DNA of 64,000 nt. Source: Cytobacillus depressus. Lineage in GTDB: Bacteria; Bacillota; Bacilli; Bacillales; Cytobacillaceae. Within the stretch, counting starts at the first letter, position 1; each line of letters begins with the position of its first letter. Under the pieces are notes generated by a model that had not been told where the DNA came from, searched no databases, and was given only the letters and a program-made list of their open reading frames with translations. This document shows positions 51,912 to 60,472 of the stretch, in pieces. The DNA lies in assembly GCF_008923245.1 (NCBI RefSeq), contig NZ_WBOS01000005.1, forward strand, positions 236,630 through 300,629, read 5' to 3'. The position numbers were made by a program, and so were the translations under genes.

Positions 51912-52094
51912 TTAAAAACTAATATATACACCAAGTGCAATAAAAGACAATAGAATAACGATAGCATATATGAATGTTAAGTTTGTCGTATTTTTTTTAG
52001 TGGAACCACTGTAATTTTTGTCTCCTTTATTTACTACAAGTATTGTCCCAACCCCAGCCAGTATTGAAATAATGACGACAGAAGCAATCAACAT
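51912..52094 (-). CDS. Small two-helix membrane protein (60 residues), hypothetical
   Basis: Not recognised. Two hydrophobic segments, IASVVIISILAGVGTILVV (~3-21) and FIYAIVILLSFIALGVYISF (~41-60), are joined by a polar loop NKGDKNYSGSTKKNTTN. The pattern resembles the accessory-gene-type small membrane proteins of Bacillus with an XkdX/holin-like size but no holin motif. AAAGGTGG lies 9 bp before the ATG, and a terminator follows the gene, so I consider it real though small. Confidence 0.6.
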   Translation of the reverse strand: MLIASVVIISILAGVGTILVVNKGDKNYSGSTKKNTTNLTFIYAIVILLSFIALGVYISF

Positions 52095-52421
52095 TTTCCT
52101 AGGCCACCTTTTTACTTTATTTTTTATAAAAGTTTATCAAAATGCCCAAATATAATATTTCATCTAAATAATCACTATAAAATAAATGATAACGTTTGTA
52201 CCCATCCATTTTTAAATAAATTCAACCATCCACTTTATTGTATTTCACCATTTTCCCTCATCATTCACACATATTAAAATCCTTTATATCAAGATATTTT
52301 AGATTCAAAACATGCAAATTTATAGTTTGCTAATCAATAAAAAAAGCTCCCCATGAACTGCTAGGGCGGTCTCAGCGGGAAGCTTATTTTCACTGATGTA
52401 CATCTATGGATCTCAAGCCTT
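52095..52421. other. Gene-free region
   Basis: AT-rich with no coding or RNA signal I can identify, apart from the terminator at 52344-52385 that belongs to the downstream binding-protein gene. Confidence 0.6.
52344..52385 (-). terminator. Terminator of the PheC-like gene
   Basis: AAGCTTCCC pairs with GGGGAGCTT on the minus strand, followed by seven T. Confidence 0.7.
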
Positions 52422-53282
52422 CTATTCTATCCACTTTCTGTAAAGATCGTCGAATTTGCCCTGCAACTTCATTTCATCCATCCACATTTCAAGATAGCTG
52501 GCATATATGAAATCACCGCGGGGGATCATATAGCCTTTTTCACTTTTGGTGAAAGGTTTGTCAGTCAAAGCAGCATATAGTCTTTGATCGGCTTTAGCAT
52601 ACGTCATGGCTTCCACAGTATCTGTTATCATAACGTCATAAGTTCCGTCCGCAACTAGGTGCGGAATATCCAGGTTGTTTTGAACAACCGTTACGTTGGC
52701 ATTACTCAGATACTGACGGACAAATAATTCGTTTGTTCCTCCCGGATTGACACCGACGCGTACAGTAGGCTTGTTGATGTCTTCTATTGTAAAGTATTTA
52801 TCTTTGTCTTCTGCACGTATCAAGGGCACCTTACCGAATGTAACGTAGCCTTGAGATACATAGGCGGTTTTTTGTCTTGCCGTATTACGGGTGACACCGC
52901 CGACAGCGATATCAAATTTATCCGCTTGTAGATCTTTCATCATGTCCGGCCATGTTGTTTCAACAAATCTCACTTCCACACCGAGGTCTTTACCGAGTTC
53001 TTTGGCAGCGTCCACGTCATAGCCTTCGTACTCATTTGTTTCAGGGTTCAGATATGTAAAAGGTTTATAATCCCCGGTCATACCTACCCGAATGTATCCT
53101 CTCTTGATAATTTCATCTAACTGGGAAGCCAGAGCTTTCTTCTGATGACCCGGTGCATTTGCCGATGCCGATTCTGCCGATACATTTGATGTGGAAAGTA
53201 GGTCGTGACCGACATAACCTGTACCTACTAAGGATAAGCTGATTATTCCAGCCAATAAAACTCTTTTCCAATTCATAAACAT
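52422..53282 (-). CDS. Exported solute-binding-fold protein, cyclohexadienyl dehydratase (PheC)-like
   Basis: A 286-residue type-3 periplasmic-binding fold with an N-terminal signal/anchor (VLLAGIISLSLVGTGYVGH, no lipobox Cys). The body follows the PheC pattern: GYIRVGMTGDYKPFTYLN, YEGYDVDAAKELGKDLGVEVRFVETTWPDMMKDLQADKFDIAVGGVTRNTARQKTAYVSQGYVTFGKVPL, VGVNPGGTNELFVRQYL, and DVMITDTVEAM. NPGGTNE and TD..EA are typical of PheC, which converts prephenate/arogenate to phenylpyruvate/phenylalanine. There is no permease or ATPase gene nearby. A true amino-acid binding protein remains the alternative. Confidence 0.7.
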   Translation of the reverse strand: MFMNWKRVLLAGIISLSLVGTGYVGHDLLSTSNVSAESASANAPGHQKKALASQLDEIIKRGYIRVGMTGDYKPFTYLNPETNEYEGYDVDAAKELGKDLGVEVRFVETTWPDMMKDLQADKFDIAVGGVTRNTARQKTAYVSQGYVTFGKVPLIRAEDKDKYFTIEDINKPTVRVGVNPGGTNELFVRQYLSNANVTVVQNNLDIPHLVADGTYDVMITDTVEAMTYAKADQRLYAALTDKPFTKSEKGYMIPRGDFIYASYLEMWMDEMKLQGKFDDLYRKWIE

Positions 53283-53473
53283 ATAAGTTTTCCTCCATTT
53301 CTTCCATGTTGATATATTATTTGATTCACATTGACTATTAATTGATTAATATACAACAAAACAAATAGAATCCCTTTCAAAAGCGAAGGTTTTTGTAAAA
53401 TATGACATTATTACCATTTTTCATTAATTAACACCTTTCAAAAACCATGACTTTTGAAATGAGTATATAAAAA

Positions 53474-53504
53474 AACAAACAGCCTTCAGATTTACTGAAA
53501 GCTG
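53474..53504 (-). terminator. Orphan terminator, duplicate of the nitrilase terminator
   Basis: GCCTTCAG/CTGAAAGC hairpin identical over 23 bp to 48190-48212; minus reading continues TTTGTTTTTTT. There is no complete gene in front of it. Confidence 0.65.
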
Positions 53505-53607
53505 GCTAATTTAAAATTGGCATTTCAACTTAATTTACTTATACGTTCTTTTAATATAAGGGTTTCACTCTCACTCCAATAAACTACTGAGTGAAAACAA
53601 TAAAAAA

Positions 53608-53631
53608 GCGATTACTATATTAAGTAATCGC
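53608..53631 (-). terminator. Terminator of the MFS gene
   Basis: GCGATTAC pairs with GTAATCGC; minus reading continues TTTTTTATTG. Confidence 0.78.
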
Positions 53632-53734
53632 AACAGATTATTGGAACTATCATATTTTATTAGTACAACCAATCTTTATTAATTCACCGTACTCCTTAGT
53701 TGTTAATGAAGTATTTACGTGTTTTCCCCCTTTT

Positions 53735-55024
53735 TCAGATTACCTCTATTCTAACTTTCTTCGAATTCTGTACAATTTTTGACACCAACGCCCAAAGTAT
53801 TAAACTAATGATGAGGAAGCCAATGTTCATGCTAATTACTCCTCCCCATCCGAATATTGACCAAAATACACCTCCGAGCGTTCCACCTACACTTGAACCA
53901 GTATAGTAAAGAAATAAATATAATGAAGAGGCTTGGGCTTTGTTTTGTGTAGCACGTTGTCCGACCCAGCTGCTTACAATCGAATGACTCCCAAAGAAGC
54001 CATAGGTAAATAATCCAAGTCCAAGTATTTTAATAAATAAATGAGAATCCAAAGTCACACAGACGCCGATTAAAGCAATGAATAAGCTTATGAATAATAT
54101 TTTTTGCTTACCATGGCGTTCTACTAATTTTCCAGTCCAGACAGAGCTAAACATTCCAATGATCAAAATTAAAAATATCCAACTTACAAATGTTTGACTT
54201 AGCGAATATGGTTTTTCGAGTAATATGAAAGTAATATAATTGAACAATGATACATTACTCCCTAAAAGTAAAAATCCCATGACAAATAAACAAACTAGAG
54301 CTGGATCTTTCAGATGGTCAATTAATGATTTACTTAACTTACCAACTTCTAATTGACGAGCTTTGAAATTTCGTGAGGGTGGCAAACTATGCCAAAAAAT
54401 CAGAGTAGCCGCTAAACTGATGAGACCAATTCCTCCTATTGCTATTTGCCAACCGAAATAGTCGCTCAACATACCTGCGAAAACTCTGCCAAAAACACCA
54501 CCAATTGCATTCCCACATATATATAGACCCATAGCCATTCCAAGACTCTTCGGTTCAATTTCTTCTCCAAGATAAGCCATTGCAATGGAGGGCAGACCTG
54601 CCAATAAAATTCCTTCAATAGTCCGTAATCCCAGTAGAAAATGAAAATTAGGACTGAATGCTGTAAGAATACAAAGCACAGAAGCTGCGAGCATGGAAAT
54701 GACCATGATTGGTTTACGTCCCCATACTTCTGACAAAGAACCAATAATCAGCATGCTGATGGCAAGCACCATTGTAGTTATTGAGAGGGACAGGCTTGCA
54801 GTTGTTGGATTAATGTTGAATTCTCTTGTGAACTCTGGCATTAACGGCTGTACGCAGTAAAGAATAGCGAATGTATTGAAACCAGCAGCAAAGAAAGCAA
54901 AACTGGTTTTGCGAAAAAGCGTCGTACCTTGTTGAATGTAACTCATAATACAATCGCCCAATTCGTGTGACTTTCCATTTGATGCATAATAAATCATCCT
55001 TAAAAATGATGTTTTTTTGAGCAT
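53735..55024 (-). CDS. MFS transporter (YybF/YgaY-like)
   Basis: A 429-residue, 12-helix major facilitator. SFAFFAAGFNTFAILYCVQPLMPEFTREFNINPTTASLSLSITTMVLAISMLIIGSLSEVWGRKPIMV (helices 1-2 and motif A) and RTIEGILLAGLPSIAMAYLGEEI are typical of the drug-export-like group that includes E. coli YgaY and B. subtilis YybF. An alternative start at 54946 (MSYIQQGTTLF) matches homologues but lacks a ribosome site; the ATG at 55024 has weak AGGAAAC. A LysR gene is divergent 113 bp away and probably controls it. Substrate unknown. Confidence 0.82.
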   Translation of the reverse strand: MLKKTSFLRMIYYASNGKSHELGDCIMSYIQQGTTLFRKTSFAFFAAGFNTFAILYCVQPLMPEFTREFNINPTTASLSLSITTMVLAISMLIIGSLSEVWGRKPIMVISMLAASVLCILTAFSPNFHFLLGLRTIEGILLAGLPSIAMAYLGEEIEPKSLGMAMGLYICGNAIGGVFGRVFAGMLSDYFGWQIAIGGIGLISLAATLIFWHSLPPSRNFKARQLEVGKLSKSLIDHLKDPALVCLFVMGFLLLGSNVSLFNYITFILLEKPYSLSQTFVSWIFLILIIGMFSSVWTGKLVERHGKQKILFISLFIALIGVCVTLDSHLFIKILGLGLFTYGFFGSHSIVSSWVGQRATQNKAQASSLYLFLYYTGSSVGGTLGGVFWSIFGWGGVISMNIGFLIISLILWALVSKIVQNSKKVRIEVI

Positions 55025-55074
55025 ATCTCTAAGTTTCCTATTTTTATCGTACCACCGATTTTATATGTTGTATA

Positions 55075-55115
55075 ATTCATTATATCAATGGTTTTAATGC
55101 ATATATGTAATGAAT
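55075..55115. promoter_or_regulatory. Candidate LysR operator between MFS and lysR genes
   Basis: ATTCATTA (55075-55082) and TAATGAAT (55108-55115) form an inverted repeat with a 25-bp spacer in the 113-bp divergent region. Confidence 0.5.
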
Positions 55116-55137
55116 AAACTAGAAAGGGTGTTATACA

Positions 55138-56022
55138 ATGGAATGGCAACAGTTCGAATATTTTCAAACACTAGCACGAATGCAACACGTGACGCACGCT
55201 GCAGAAACTCTATCCATTTCTCAATCAGCCCTTAGCCGGTCAATCGCCCGATTTGAGGATGAAATAGGAGTGCCTTTATTTGAACGTCAGGGACGTTCCA
55301 TTCGATTAAATAAATATGGGCATATCTTTTTAAAGCATGTTGATAATATGATGAAGGAATTCGAAGAGGGTAAACAAGAAATTAAAGAATTACTTGATCC
55401 AGATAAAGGGGAAGTGTCGCTTGGATTTCTGCACACTTTGAGTACAAGTCATATACCTGATTTACTTGCTTCTTTTCGTACATATTATCCAAAAATTAAT
55501 TTTCAACTCGCACAAGGTCCCTCCCATAATCTAATTGATCAATTGCAATTAGGGAAATTGGATCTTTGTCTAATTGCTCCACTGGGGATTAAAACGCCAA
55601 TTGTATGGAGGCAGCTTTGGAATGAAGAACTTTTTGTTACTGTACCCAAAGGCCACAAATACGCTAATCGTAAAAATATTACGTTAGAAGAAATTGCGGA
55701 TGAATCATTTATTCATTTAAAAGAGGGGTTCTCTCTTCGTATCACCGTCGAGTTATTGTTTAAAGAAGCAGGCATTACACCTAAGATTACATTTGAAGGA
55801 GAGGAAGCAGACACAGTTGCAGCGCTTGTCGGAGCTGGACTAGGAATTTCAATTCTGCCAAATTTAAAGGGAACAGACCAAAGTAAAATATCACAAATAC
55901 CTGTCAAAAGTCCACAGTGCCGACGGACAATCGGAATGGCTTGGGTAGAGGGAAGATATTTATCACCCGCAACTGAAAAATTCAAAAAATTCGTTTTGGA
56001 CCATTCCTACGAATTAGAATAG
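55138..56022 (+). CDS. LysR-family transcriptional regulator
   Basis: A 294-residue LTTR. HTH: MEWQQFEYFQTLARMQHVTHAAETLSISQSALSRSIARFEDEIGVPLFERQGRSIRLNKYG (1-60). The effector domain runs from ~90 to 290 (GEVSLGFLHTLSTSHIPDLLASFRTYYP, LDLCLIAPLG, VAALVGAGLGISILPN). AAAGGGTG precedes the ATG. It is divergent from an MFS exporter gene with an inverted repeat in the shared region, the standard arrangement for LTTR control of a neighbour. Confidence 0.9.
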   Translation: MEWQQFEYFQTLARMQHVTHAAETLSISQSALSRSIARFEDEIGVPLFERQGRSIRLNKYGHIFLKHVDNMMKEFEEGKQEIKELLDPDKGEVSLGFLHTLSTSHIPDLLASFRTYYPKINFQLAQGPSHNLIDQLQLGKLDLCLIAPLGIKTPIVWRQLWNEELFVTVPKGHKYANRKNITLEEIADESFIHLKEGFSLRITVELLFKEAGITPKITFEGEEADTVAALVGAGLGISILPNLKGTDQSKISQIPVKSPQCRRTIGMAWVEGRYLSPATEKFKKFVLDHSYELE

Positions 56023-56030
56023 GAATGGTC
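55999..56030 (+). terminator. Terminator of the lysR gene, overlapping its stop
   Basis: GACCATTCCTA (55999-56009) pairs with TAGGAATGGTC (56020-56030), then ATTTATTT. Confidence 0.75.
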
Positions 56031-56119
56031 ATTTATTTGCATAATGTTATACGTTGTTCCACGACCTAAGCGGTCACGAGTGGTCTCCGCTATTACATCG
56101 GGGTGTGGCAAACACCGCT

Positions 56120-56914
56120 TTAGCAGTAAAATTCCGGTTTTCGGTCTCTTACGCTTGGCAGTTTTTCCCGCACACGGCGAATCCGGTCTAAATCAATATC
56201 AGCGAAAAATAGCGTTTCTTCCTCACCGGCGCTGGCTAGGGTCATTCCCATCGGATCAACAATCAGACTGCGACCTGAAAAAATATCGCCAACAAGGTCG
56301 GCACCGCAAACGAACATCGTATTTTCAATCGCCCGTGCGCGAATCAGCGTCTGCCAATGCTCCTCTTTCATCGGACCAGCTACCCATCCGGCAGGAACAA
56401 ACAGGACATCCGCTCCCTGAAGCGCAAATTGTCTTGCAATCTCTGGGAATCGTAATTCATAGCACACCATTAAGCCAATTTTTCCAAACTCTGTTTCTAC
56501 TACTTTATATTGATTATCACCCGGAATAATTGTATCCGACTCTTTATAGCTAAAAGCATCATATAAATGTGTTTTTCGATAAGAATGGATGAGCTCGCCT
56601 GAACGGTTAATAAACACGGTTGTGTTATAGGCGCGTTTTTGATCATCCGCTTTTGGTTCATACATACCGCAAACGACATAGATTTCGTTTTCACGTGCAG
56701 CCTGTGCAAGGCCGGAAACAAACGGACCATCTAGCGGTTCCGCTACCTCAACTGGCAAAACACCAGACTTTGGGGTGGCAAGTGCCATATAAAATTCCGG
56801 AATAATGACAAAATCTGCGCCTTTACTTTTAGCTTTCGCAATGTATTGAATCGCCTTCTCTAAATTAGCGGCCTTATCAGCACTGGTGGATAATTGTGCA
56901 ATTGCGACTCTCAT
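56120..56914 (-). CDS. Carbon-nitrogen hydrolase (nitrilase superfamily, omega-amidase-like)
   Basis: A 264-residue enzyme with the Glu-Lys-Cys triad: VIIPEFYMA (Glu), SYRKTHLYDAFSYKESDTIIPGD (Lys), GLMVCYELRFPEIARQFALQGADVLFVPAGWVAGPMKEEHWQTLIRARAIENTMFV (Cys). The CYELRFPE form with YRKTHLYD matches omega-amidase/YafV-like and aliphatic-amidase-like branches, not true nitrilase (compare the gene at 48225). It probably deaminates an amide such as ketoglutaramate. The ATG at 56914 has TAGGAGGT just upstream. Transcribed alone. Confidence 0.88.
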   Translation of the reverse strand: MRVAIAQLSTSADKAANLEKAIQYIAKAKSKGADFVIIPEFYMALATPKSGVLPVEVAEPLDGPFVSGLAQAARENEIYVVCGMYEPKADDQKRAYNTTVFINRSGELIHSYRKTHLYDAFSYKESDTIIPGDNQYKVVETEFGKIGLMVCYELRFPEIARQFALQGADVLFVPAGWVAGPMKEEHWQTLIRARAIENTMFVCGADLVGDIFSGRSLIVDPMGMTLASAGEEETLFFADIDLDRIRRVREKLPSVRDRKPEFYC

Positions 56915-57070
56915 GATAGTGAATACCTCCTAAAAATGATAGTTTTCATCTATTTTAATCTATTTTGCGGCTATTTAGTGAATTTTTTAAACGATTAATA
57001 ATTTTCCCTATCATTTGACAAGATTCGGGTGGAGGCAGGCACACCATTTAAATGGGACGAGTTTTTTGAT

Positions 57071-58045
57071 TCAGGCCTTTCTAGCTACACTACGGCTGAA
57101 TAGACTGTCTCTTGCTTCAACATATTCTTTATAAAGTTTGTCTACAAATTCTGTTGCACTAGTAACCTCTTTAATCTCACCAATGCCTTGACCGCTCCCC
57201 CAAATATCCTTCCATGCTCTAACGGTCCCTTCTCCAAAATTCATCTTGGATGGATCACTTTCGGGAAGATTATCAGGATCCAATCCAGCAGATCGAATGG
57301 ATGGTTTCAGATAATTTCCATGTACACCAGTGAAAAGACTGCTATAAACAATATCATCAGACGTACAGTCAACGATTGCCTGCTTATACTCATCAGAAGC
57401 ACGGGCTTCATGTGTAGCAATGAACGCTGAGCCAATATAGGCAAAATCAGCTCCCATCGCTTGGGCAGCCAAAATTGAACTTCCTGTAGCAATCGATCCA
57501 GACAAAGCAAGAGGACCGTCAAACCACTGGCGGATTTCTTGAATCAAAGCAAAAGGGCTCTTCACTCCAGCATGGCCGCCAGCTCCAGCCGCAACAGCAA
57601 TTAAGCCATCTGCCCCTTTATCAATTGCCTTGTGTGCAAAAGTGTTATTGATTATATCGTGCAGAACAATTCCACCGTAGCTATGTGCTGTATCAAATAT
57701 CTCCTCACGGGCACCTAAAGACGAAATAATAATGGGGACTTTGTACTTCACACACATTTCCATGTCGTGCTCTAACCGTTCATTTGACTTGTGAACAATT
57801 TGATTAATGGCAAATGGCGCAGCGGGACGATCTGGATTTTTTGCGTTATAAGCTGCGAGCTCCTCTGTGATTTCAGCCAACCATTCATCAAGTAAGGATG
57901 CGGGTCTTGCATTCAGTGCAGGCATTGATCCAACGATCCCCGCCTTACATTGTTCAATCACTAGCTTAGGATTACTAATAATAAACATTGGTGCCCCGAT
58001 TACAGGGATACGCAAATTCTGAAGTATTGACGGAATTTTTGACAT
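57071..58045 (-). CDS. Nitronate monooxygenase family protein
   Basis: A 324-residue FMN-dependent NMO-fold protein: LRIPVIGAPMFIISNPKLVIEQCKAGIVGSMPALNARP, PFAINQIVHKSNERLEHD, GADGLIAVAAGAGGHAGVKSPFALIQEIRQWF (the GAGGHAG phosphate/flavin loop with the catalytic His), LALSGSIATGSSILAAQAMGADFAYIGSAFIATHEARAS. NMOs oxidise nitronates such as propionate-3-nitronate to aldehydes. GGAGGAAC before the ATG at 58045 sets the start. Upstream on the same strand lie a thioesterase fragment and a MarR gene, probably one transcript. Confidence 0.88.
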   Translation of the reverse strand: MSKIPSILQNLRIPVIGAPMFIISNPKLVIEQCKAGIVGSMPALNARPASLLDEWLAEITEELAAYNAKNPDRPAAPFAINQIVHKSNERLEHDMEMCVKYKVPIIISSLGAREEIFDTAHSYGGIVLHDIINNTFAHKAIDKGADGLIAVAAGAGGHAGVKSPFALIQEIRQWFDGPLALSGSIATGSSILAAQAMGADFAYIGSAFIATHEARASDEYKQAIVDCTSDDIVYSSLFTGVHGNYLKPSIRSAGLDPDNLPESDPSKMNFGEGTVRAWKDIWGSGQGIGEIKEVTSATEFVDKLYKEYVEARDSLFSRSVARKA

Positions 58046-58085
58046 TTGTTGTTCCTCCATTCAATTTAATATTTTTTTAAAGGCC

Positions 58086-58292
58086 CTATGATTTGACCCT
58101 TTTACCGTCAGCATTTCCTTTTAGAATCATACACGTACTAGTTGAGTGAGCAACAAGGCTTCCTTTTTTATCATATACATGACATTCTACCAAGCCAGTT
58201 GAATTCCCTTTTTTTATAAGTTTACTTTGGTAACCTTTAATAAATCGGCAAAAAATACCACCTGAAAATATCAAGCAAAATATTAATCCCAA
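58086..58292 (-). pseudogene. Truncated hotdog thioesterase (C-terminal remnant)
   Basis: The 68-residue frame ends with KKGNSTGLVECHVYDKKGSLVAHSTSTCMIL, the C-terminal half of a PaaI-type thioesterase (compare the full gene at 42087-42545). The N-terminal half with the catalytic Asp motif is absent, and the first 20 residues (MGLIFCLIFSGGIFCRFIKG) are unlike the family. It lies between marR and the NMO gene, overlapping marR by 10 bp. A deletion probably removed the first half; any product should be inactive. Confidence 0.6.
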
Positions 58293-58726
58293 TTAGACTC
58301 TTTTATTCTTGTACTTATTCCAATGTCAAAAAGCATTTTCTTAAATCGTCGTTTCTCCTCATCATCAAAATCTGACATTACTTCTTTATTCATCTCATCC
58401 ATCCTTTTACATAATGGAACCTCCATAGATCTTCCCTTCTCTGTAAGAAAAATGATCTTGTTCCGGCGATCATTGTGATCAACTCTTCTCTCAATAAACC
58501 CGTTTTGTTCCAAGCGGTCAATGATACCTGTTATCGTTGCACTGTCGAGAAGAATTTTTTCAGCTAATTCATAACCAAACTGTCCATCCTTTTTCCATAA
58601 TTGACGAAGAAGCGCATATTGGACGGGAGTCACACCACACGAGGATAGTTTGGATTTACTCACTTGATTCACACTTTGCAAAGCTTTACTTAAAAGAAAA
58701 TGAATACAGATATCAGGTTTTTCCAT
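58283..58726 (-). CDS. MarR-family transcriptional regulator
   Basis: A 147-residue winged-helix regulator: SKSKLSSCGVTPVQYALLRQLWKKDGQFGYELAEKILLDSATITGIIDRLEQNGFIERRVDHNDRRNKIIFLTEKGRSM (wing RRVDHNDRRNKIIFLT). It leads a likely operon with the thioesterase remnant and the nitronate monooxygenase, which it may control. GGAGGGACC lies before the ATG. A 12-bp direct repeat CAAGT(A/G)ATTTGT upstream at 58791-58817 is a candidate binding site. Confidence 0.88.
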   Translation of the reverse strand: MEKPDICIHFLLSKALQSVNQVSKSKLSSCGVTPVQYALLRQLWKKDGQFGYELAEKILLDSATITGIIDRLEQNGFIERRVDHNDRRNKIIFLTEKGRSMEVPLCKRMDEMNKEVMSDFDDEEKRRFKKMLFDIGISTRIKESNWD

Positions 58727-58790
58727 GGTCCCTCCATTATTATTAGAATTTTCAATATAGTTAGATTGTAAATCAAAAATAATTTGTGCT

Positions 58791-58817
58791 CAAGTAATTT
58801 GTATGCAAGTGATTTGT
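58791..58817. promoter_or_regulatory. Direct repeat upstream of marR (candidate operator)
   Basis: CAAGTAATTTGT (58791-58802) and CAAGTGATTTGT (58806-58817), 15 bp apart. Confidence 0.4.
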
Positions 58818-58926
58818 TGATATTGACAAATTTTCCGAAAAATAATAATATAAAAATCCTGCCAATCAAAGGTTGGCATTAAGGGGACTTTGAAAAGTTC
58901 ATTCTTCTTTGAAAGGGATGGATCAT

Positions 58927-59325
58927 ATGAATAAAGAGCAATTAATGGAAAGTGCACGTAAGATGAAGGAAAGAGCCTATGTACCTTATTCCAAATTTCC
59001 AGTTGGAGTGGCGTTATTACTAAAAGATGGTACTGTTATTAATGGAGTAAACGTAGAAAATGTTTCATTAGGTGCAACAAATTGTGCTGAAAGAACAGCT
59101 ATTTTTACAGCAGTAGCAAATGGTTACAAAAAAGGCGATTTCCAGGCTATAGCTGTCGCAGGGGATACCGTAGATTTTCTTCCACCTTGTAGTATTTGCA
59201 GACAAGTTTTAGCTGAATTCTGTTTACCTGAAATGCCCGTTTATTTAACAAATGAGAAGAAAGATATATTAGAATTGACCTTAAGGGAATTATTGCCTTA
59301 TGCATTTACAGATTTAGACATGTGA
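58927..59325 (+). CDS. cdd: Cytidine deaminase
   Basis: A 132-residue zinc enzyme of the homotetrameric type that deaminates cytidine and deoxycytidine. YVPYSKFPVGVALLLKDGTVINGVNVENVSLGATNCAERTAIFTAVANG holds the catalytic CAE (Cys, Glu). PPCSICRQVLAEF supplies the two further zinc Cys. AAAGGGATG lies upstream of the ATG at 58927; six extra residues in the longer frame are not homologous. A small hairpin GCCAATC/GGTTGGC lies 50 bp upstream. Followed by a terminator. Confidence 0.95.
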   Translation: MNKEQLMESARKMKERAYVPYSKFPVGVALLLKDGTVINGVNVENVSLGATNCAERTAIFTAVANGYKKGDFQAIAVAGDTVDFLPPCSICRQVLAEFCLPEMPVYLTNEKKDILELTLRELLPYAFTDLDM

Positions 59326-59342
59326 ATATCAAATTAAATAAA

Positions 59343-59376
59343 GGAGGGCAGGTTTTGATCAAAGCTTGCCCTCCTT
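59343..59376 (+). terminator. Terminator between cdd and lysR (convergent)
   Basis: GGAGGGCA pairs with TGCCCTCC, followed by TTTCGCTTTT. Confidence 0.78.
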
Positions 59377-59382
59377 TCGCTT

Positions 59383-60234
59383 TTAATCCCAATTTTTTGA
59401 CTGTTCCTTTATCAAAGCAATCATACGATTGATGGATGGAGACAGCCACTTGTCCTTATGATAAGCAAGAAAAGTTGAAATAGCTGGATGCTCTGGCTCT
59501 ACTTCCTCCCCATGCAATTTCTGACTTTCTAATTCTTCTTTCACTGAAAAATATGGTACCAATGAAATACCCAAGCCACTTCTAACACATTGTTTAATGG
59601 CTTCTATACTCTGGAAATCTAAACTTTCTTTTACATCCATTTGTTTAAAATTGATATAGTGATCAAAAACAGACTTATAACTGCAGGACCGTTCCGTATA
59701 TAAAACTGTTCTTGTGTTTTCATGCTGTGGCGGGCTTATTAAAACCATTCTTTCTCTCTTTAAAATTTCACAGTTAAGCTCCGGAAGAGACCAATCATCT
59801 TTTTCTAATAATAAAGCTAAATCAATGTCCCCGTTTTGAAGACTTGATGCAACCTGATAATTTTCTACTGATTTGAGTGAAAGATTAACTTTTGGGTAAG
59901 ACCTTTTATATTCGAGAAGAATAGGTGGAATCCGACCGATAGTAAGTGATTCTGAAATCCCTATAGTTAGATCACCTGTTGGTTCTTCATTTGTATTTAA
60001 TGCTTGTGAATATAGGTCGATAATCTTCACAGCATAAGGAAGAAAATGATGACCAAATTGGGTTAAAACAACTTTTTTTCCTAAACGGTCAAATAATGGC
60101 TTTCCAGCCTCTTCTTCCAATTCTTTAATATGGGCTGTTACAGAGGATTGGGCATAACCAAGATGTTCAGCCGCTTTTTTAAATCCTCCTTTCTCCACAA
60201 TTGTCTTAAAAGTTATTAAATGACGAAGCTCCAT
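59383..60234 (-). CDS. LysR-family transcriptional regulator, divergent from OYE
   Basis: A 283-residue LTTR. MELRHLITFKTIVEKGGFKKAAEHLGYAQSSVTAHIKELEEEAGKPLFDRLGKKVVLTQFG is the HTH. The C-terminal sensor has GDLTIGISESLTIGRIPPILLEYKRSYPKVNLSL, GDIDLALLLEKDDW and IKQCVRSGLGISLVPYF. The old-yellow-enzyme gene is divergent 238 bp away and is the probable target, perhaps induced by an electrophile or enone substrate. Confidence 0.9.
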   Translation of the reverse strand: MELRHLITFKTIVEKGGFKKAAEHLGYAQSSVTAHIKELEEEAGKPLFDRLGKKVVLTQFGHHFLPYAVKIIDLYSQALNTNEEPTGDLTIGISESLTIGRIPPILLEYKRSYPKVNLSLKSVENYQVASSLQNGDIDLALLLEKDDWSLPELNCEILKRERMVLISPPQHENTRTVLYTERSCSYKSVFDHYINFKQMDVKESLDFQSIEAIKQCVRSGLGISLVPYFSVKEELESQKLHGEEVEPEHPAISTFLAYHKDKWLSPSINRMIALIKEQSKNWD

Positions 60235-60472
60235 GATATTACACCCTATCTATCAGTTTTAGTGAATTAAATGTTCATTTATATCTATTTTACTAAATTG
60301 AATAGTTGACCTACAATAAAGCAGTACACAGATACAAAAATCTGTTTAATTTGATTAGTTTCCACCTTGATAACGAGATCAGCAGACAAAAACAAGATAT
60401 CCCTGAGAGAATGGTGTGGGTATTGAAGGATGTTAATTAAATACTATTGTTATAAAAGAAGGAGTTTTGACA

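Larger units (their letters stand above)
53283..53734. other. Gene-free region with two terminators
   Basis: Holds the 23-bp hairpin at 53482-53504 and the terminator at 53608-53631. Between them a minus-strand frame VVYWSESETLILKERISKLS ends in a stop but has no start, so it may be the tail of a lost gene that used the first hairpin. The rest is AT-rich. Confidence 0.45.

Noticed and set aside
56044..56529. 161-residue plus frame opposite the amidase gene
   Set aside because: It is antisense to a clear nitrilase-superfamily gene with a complete catalytic triad, with no ribosome site.
58855..58900. Riboswitch upstream of cdd
   Set aside because: Only one small hairpin (GCCAATC/GGTTGGC) with no conserved aptamer motif that I recognise.
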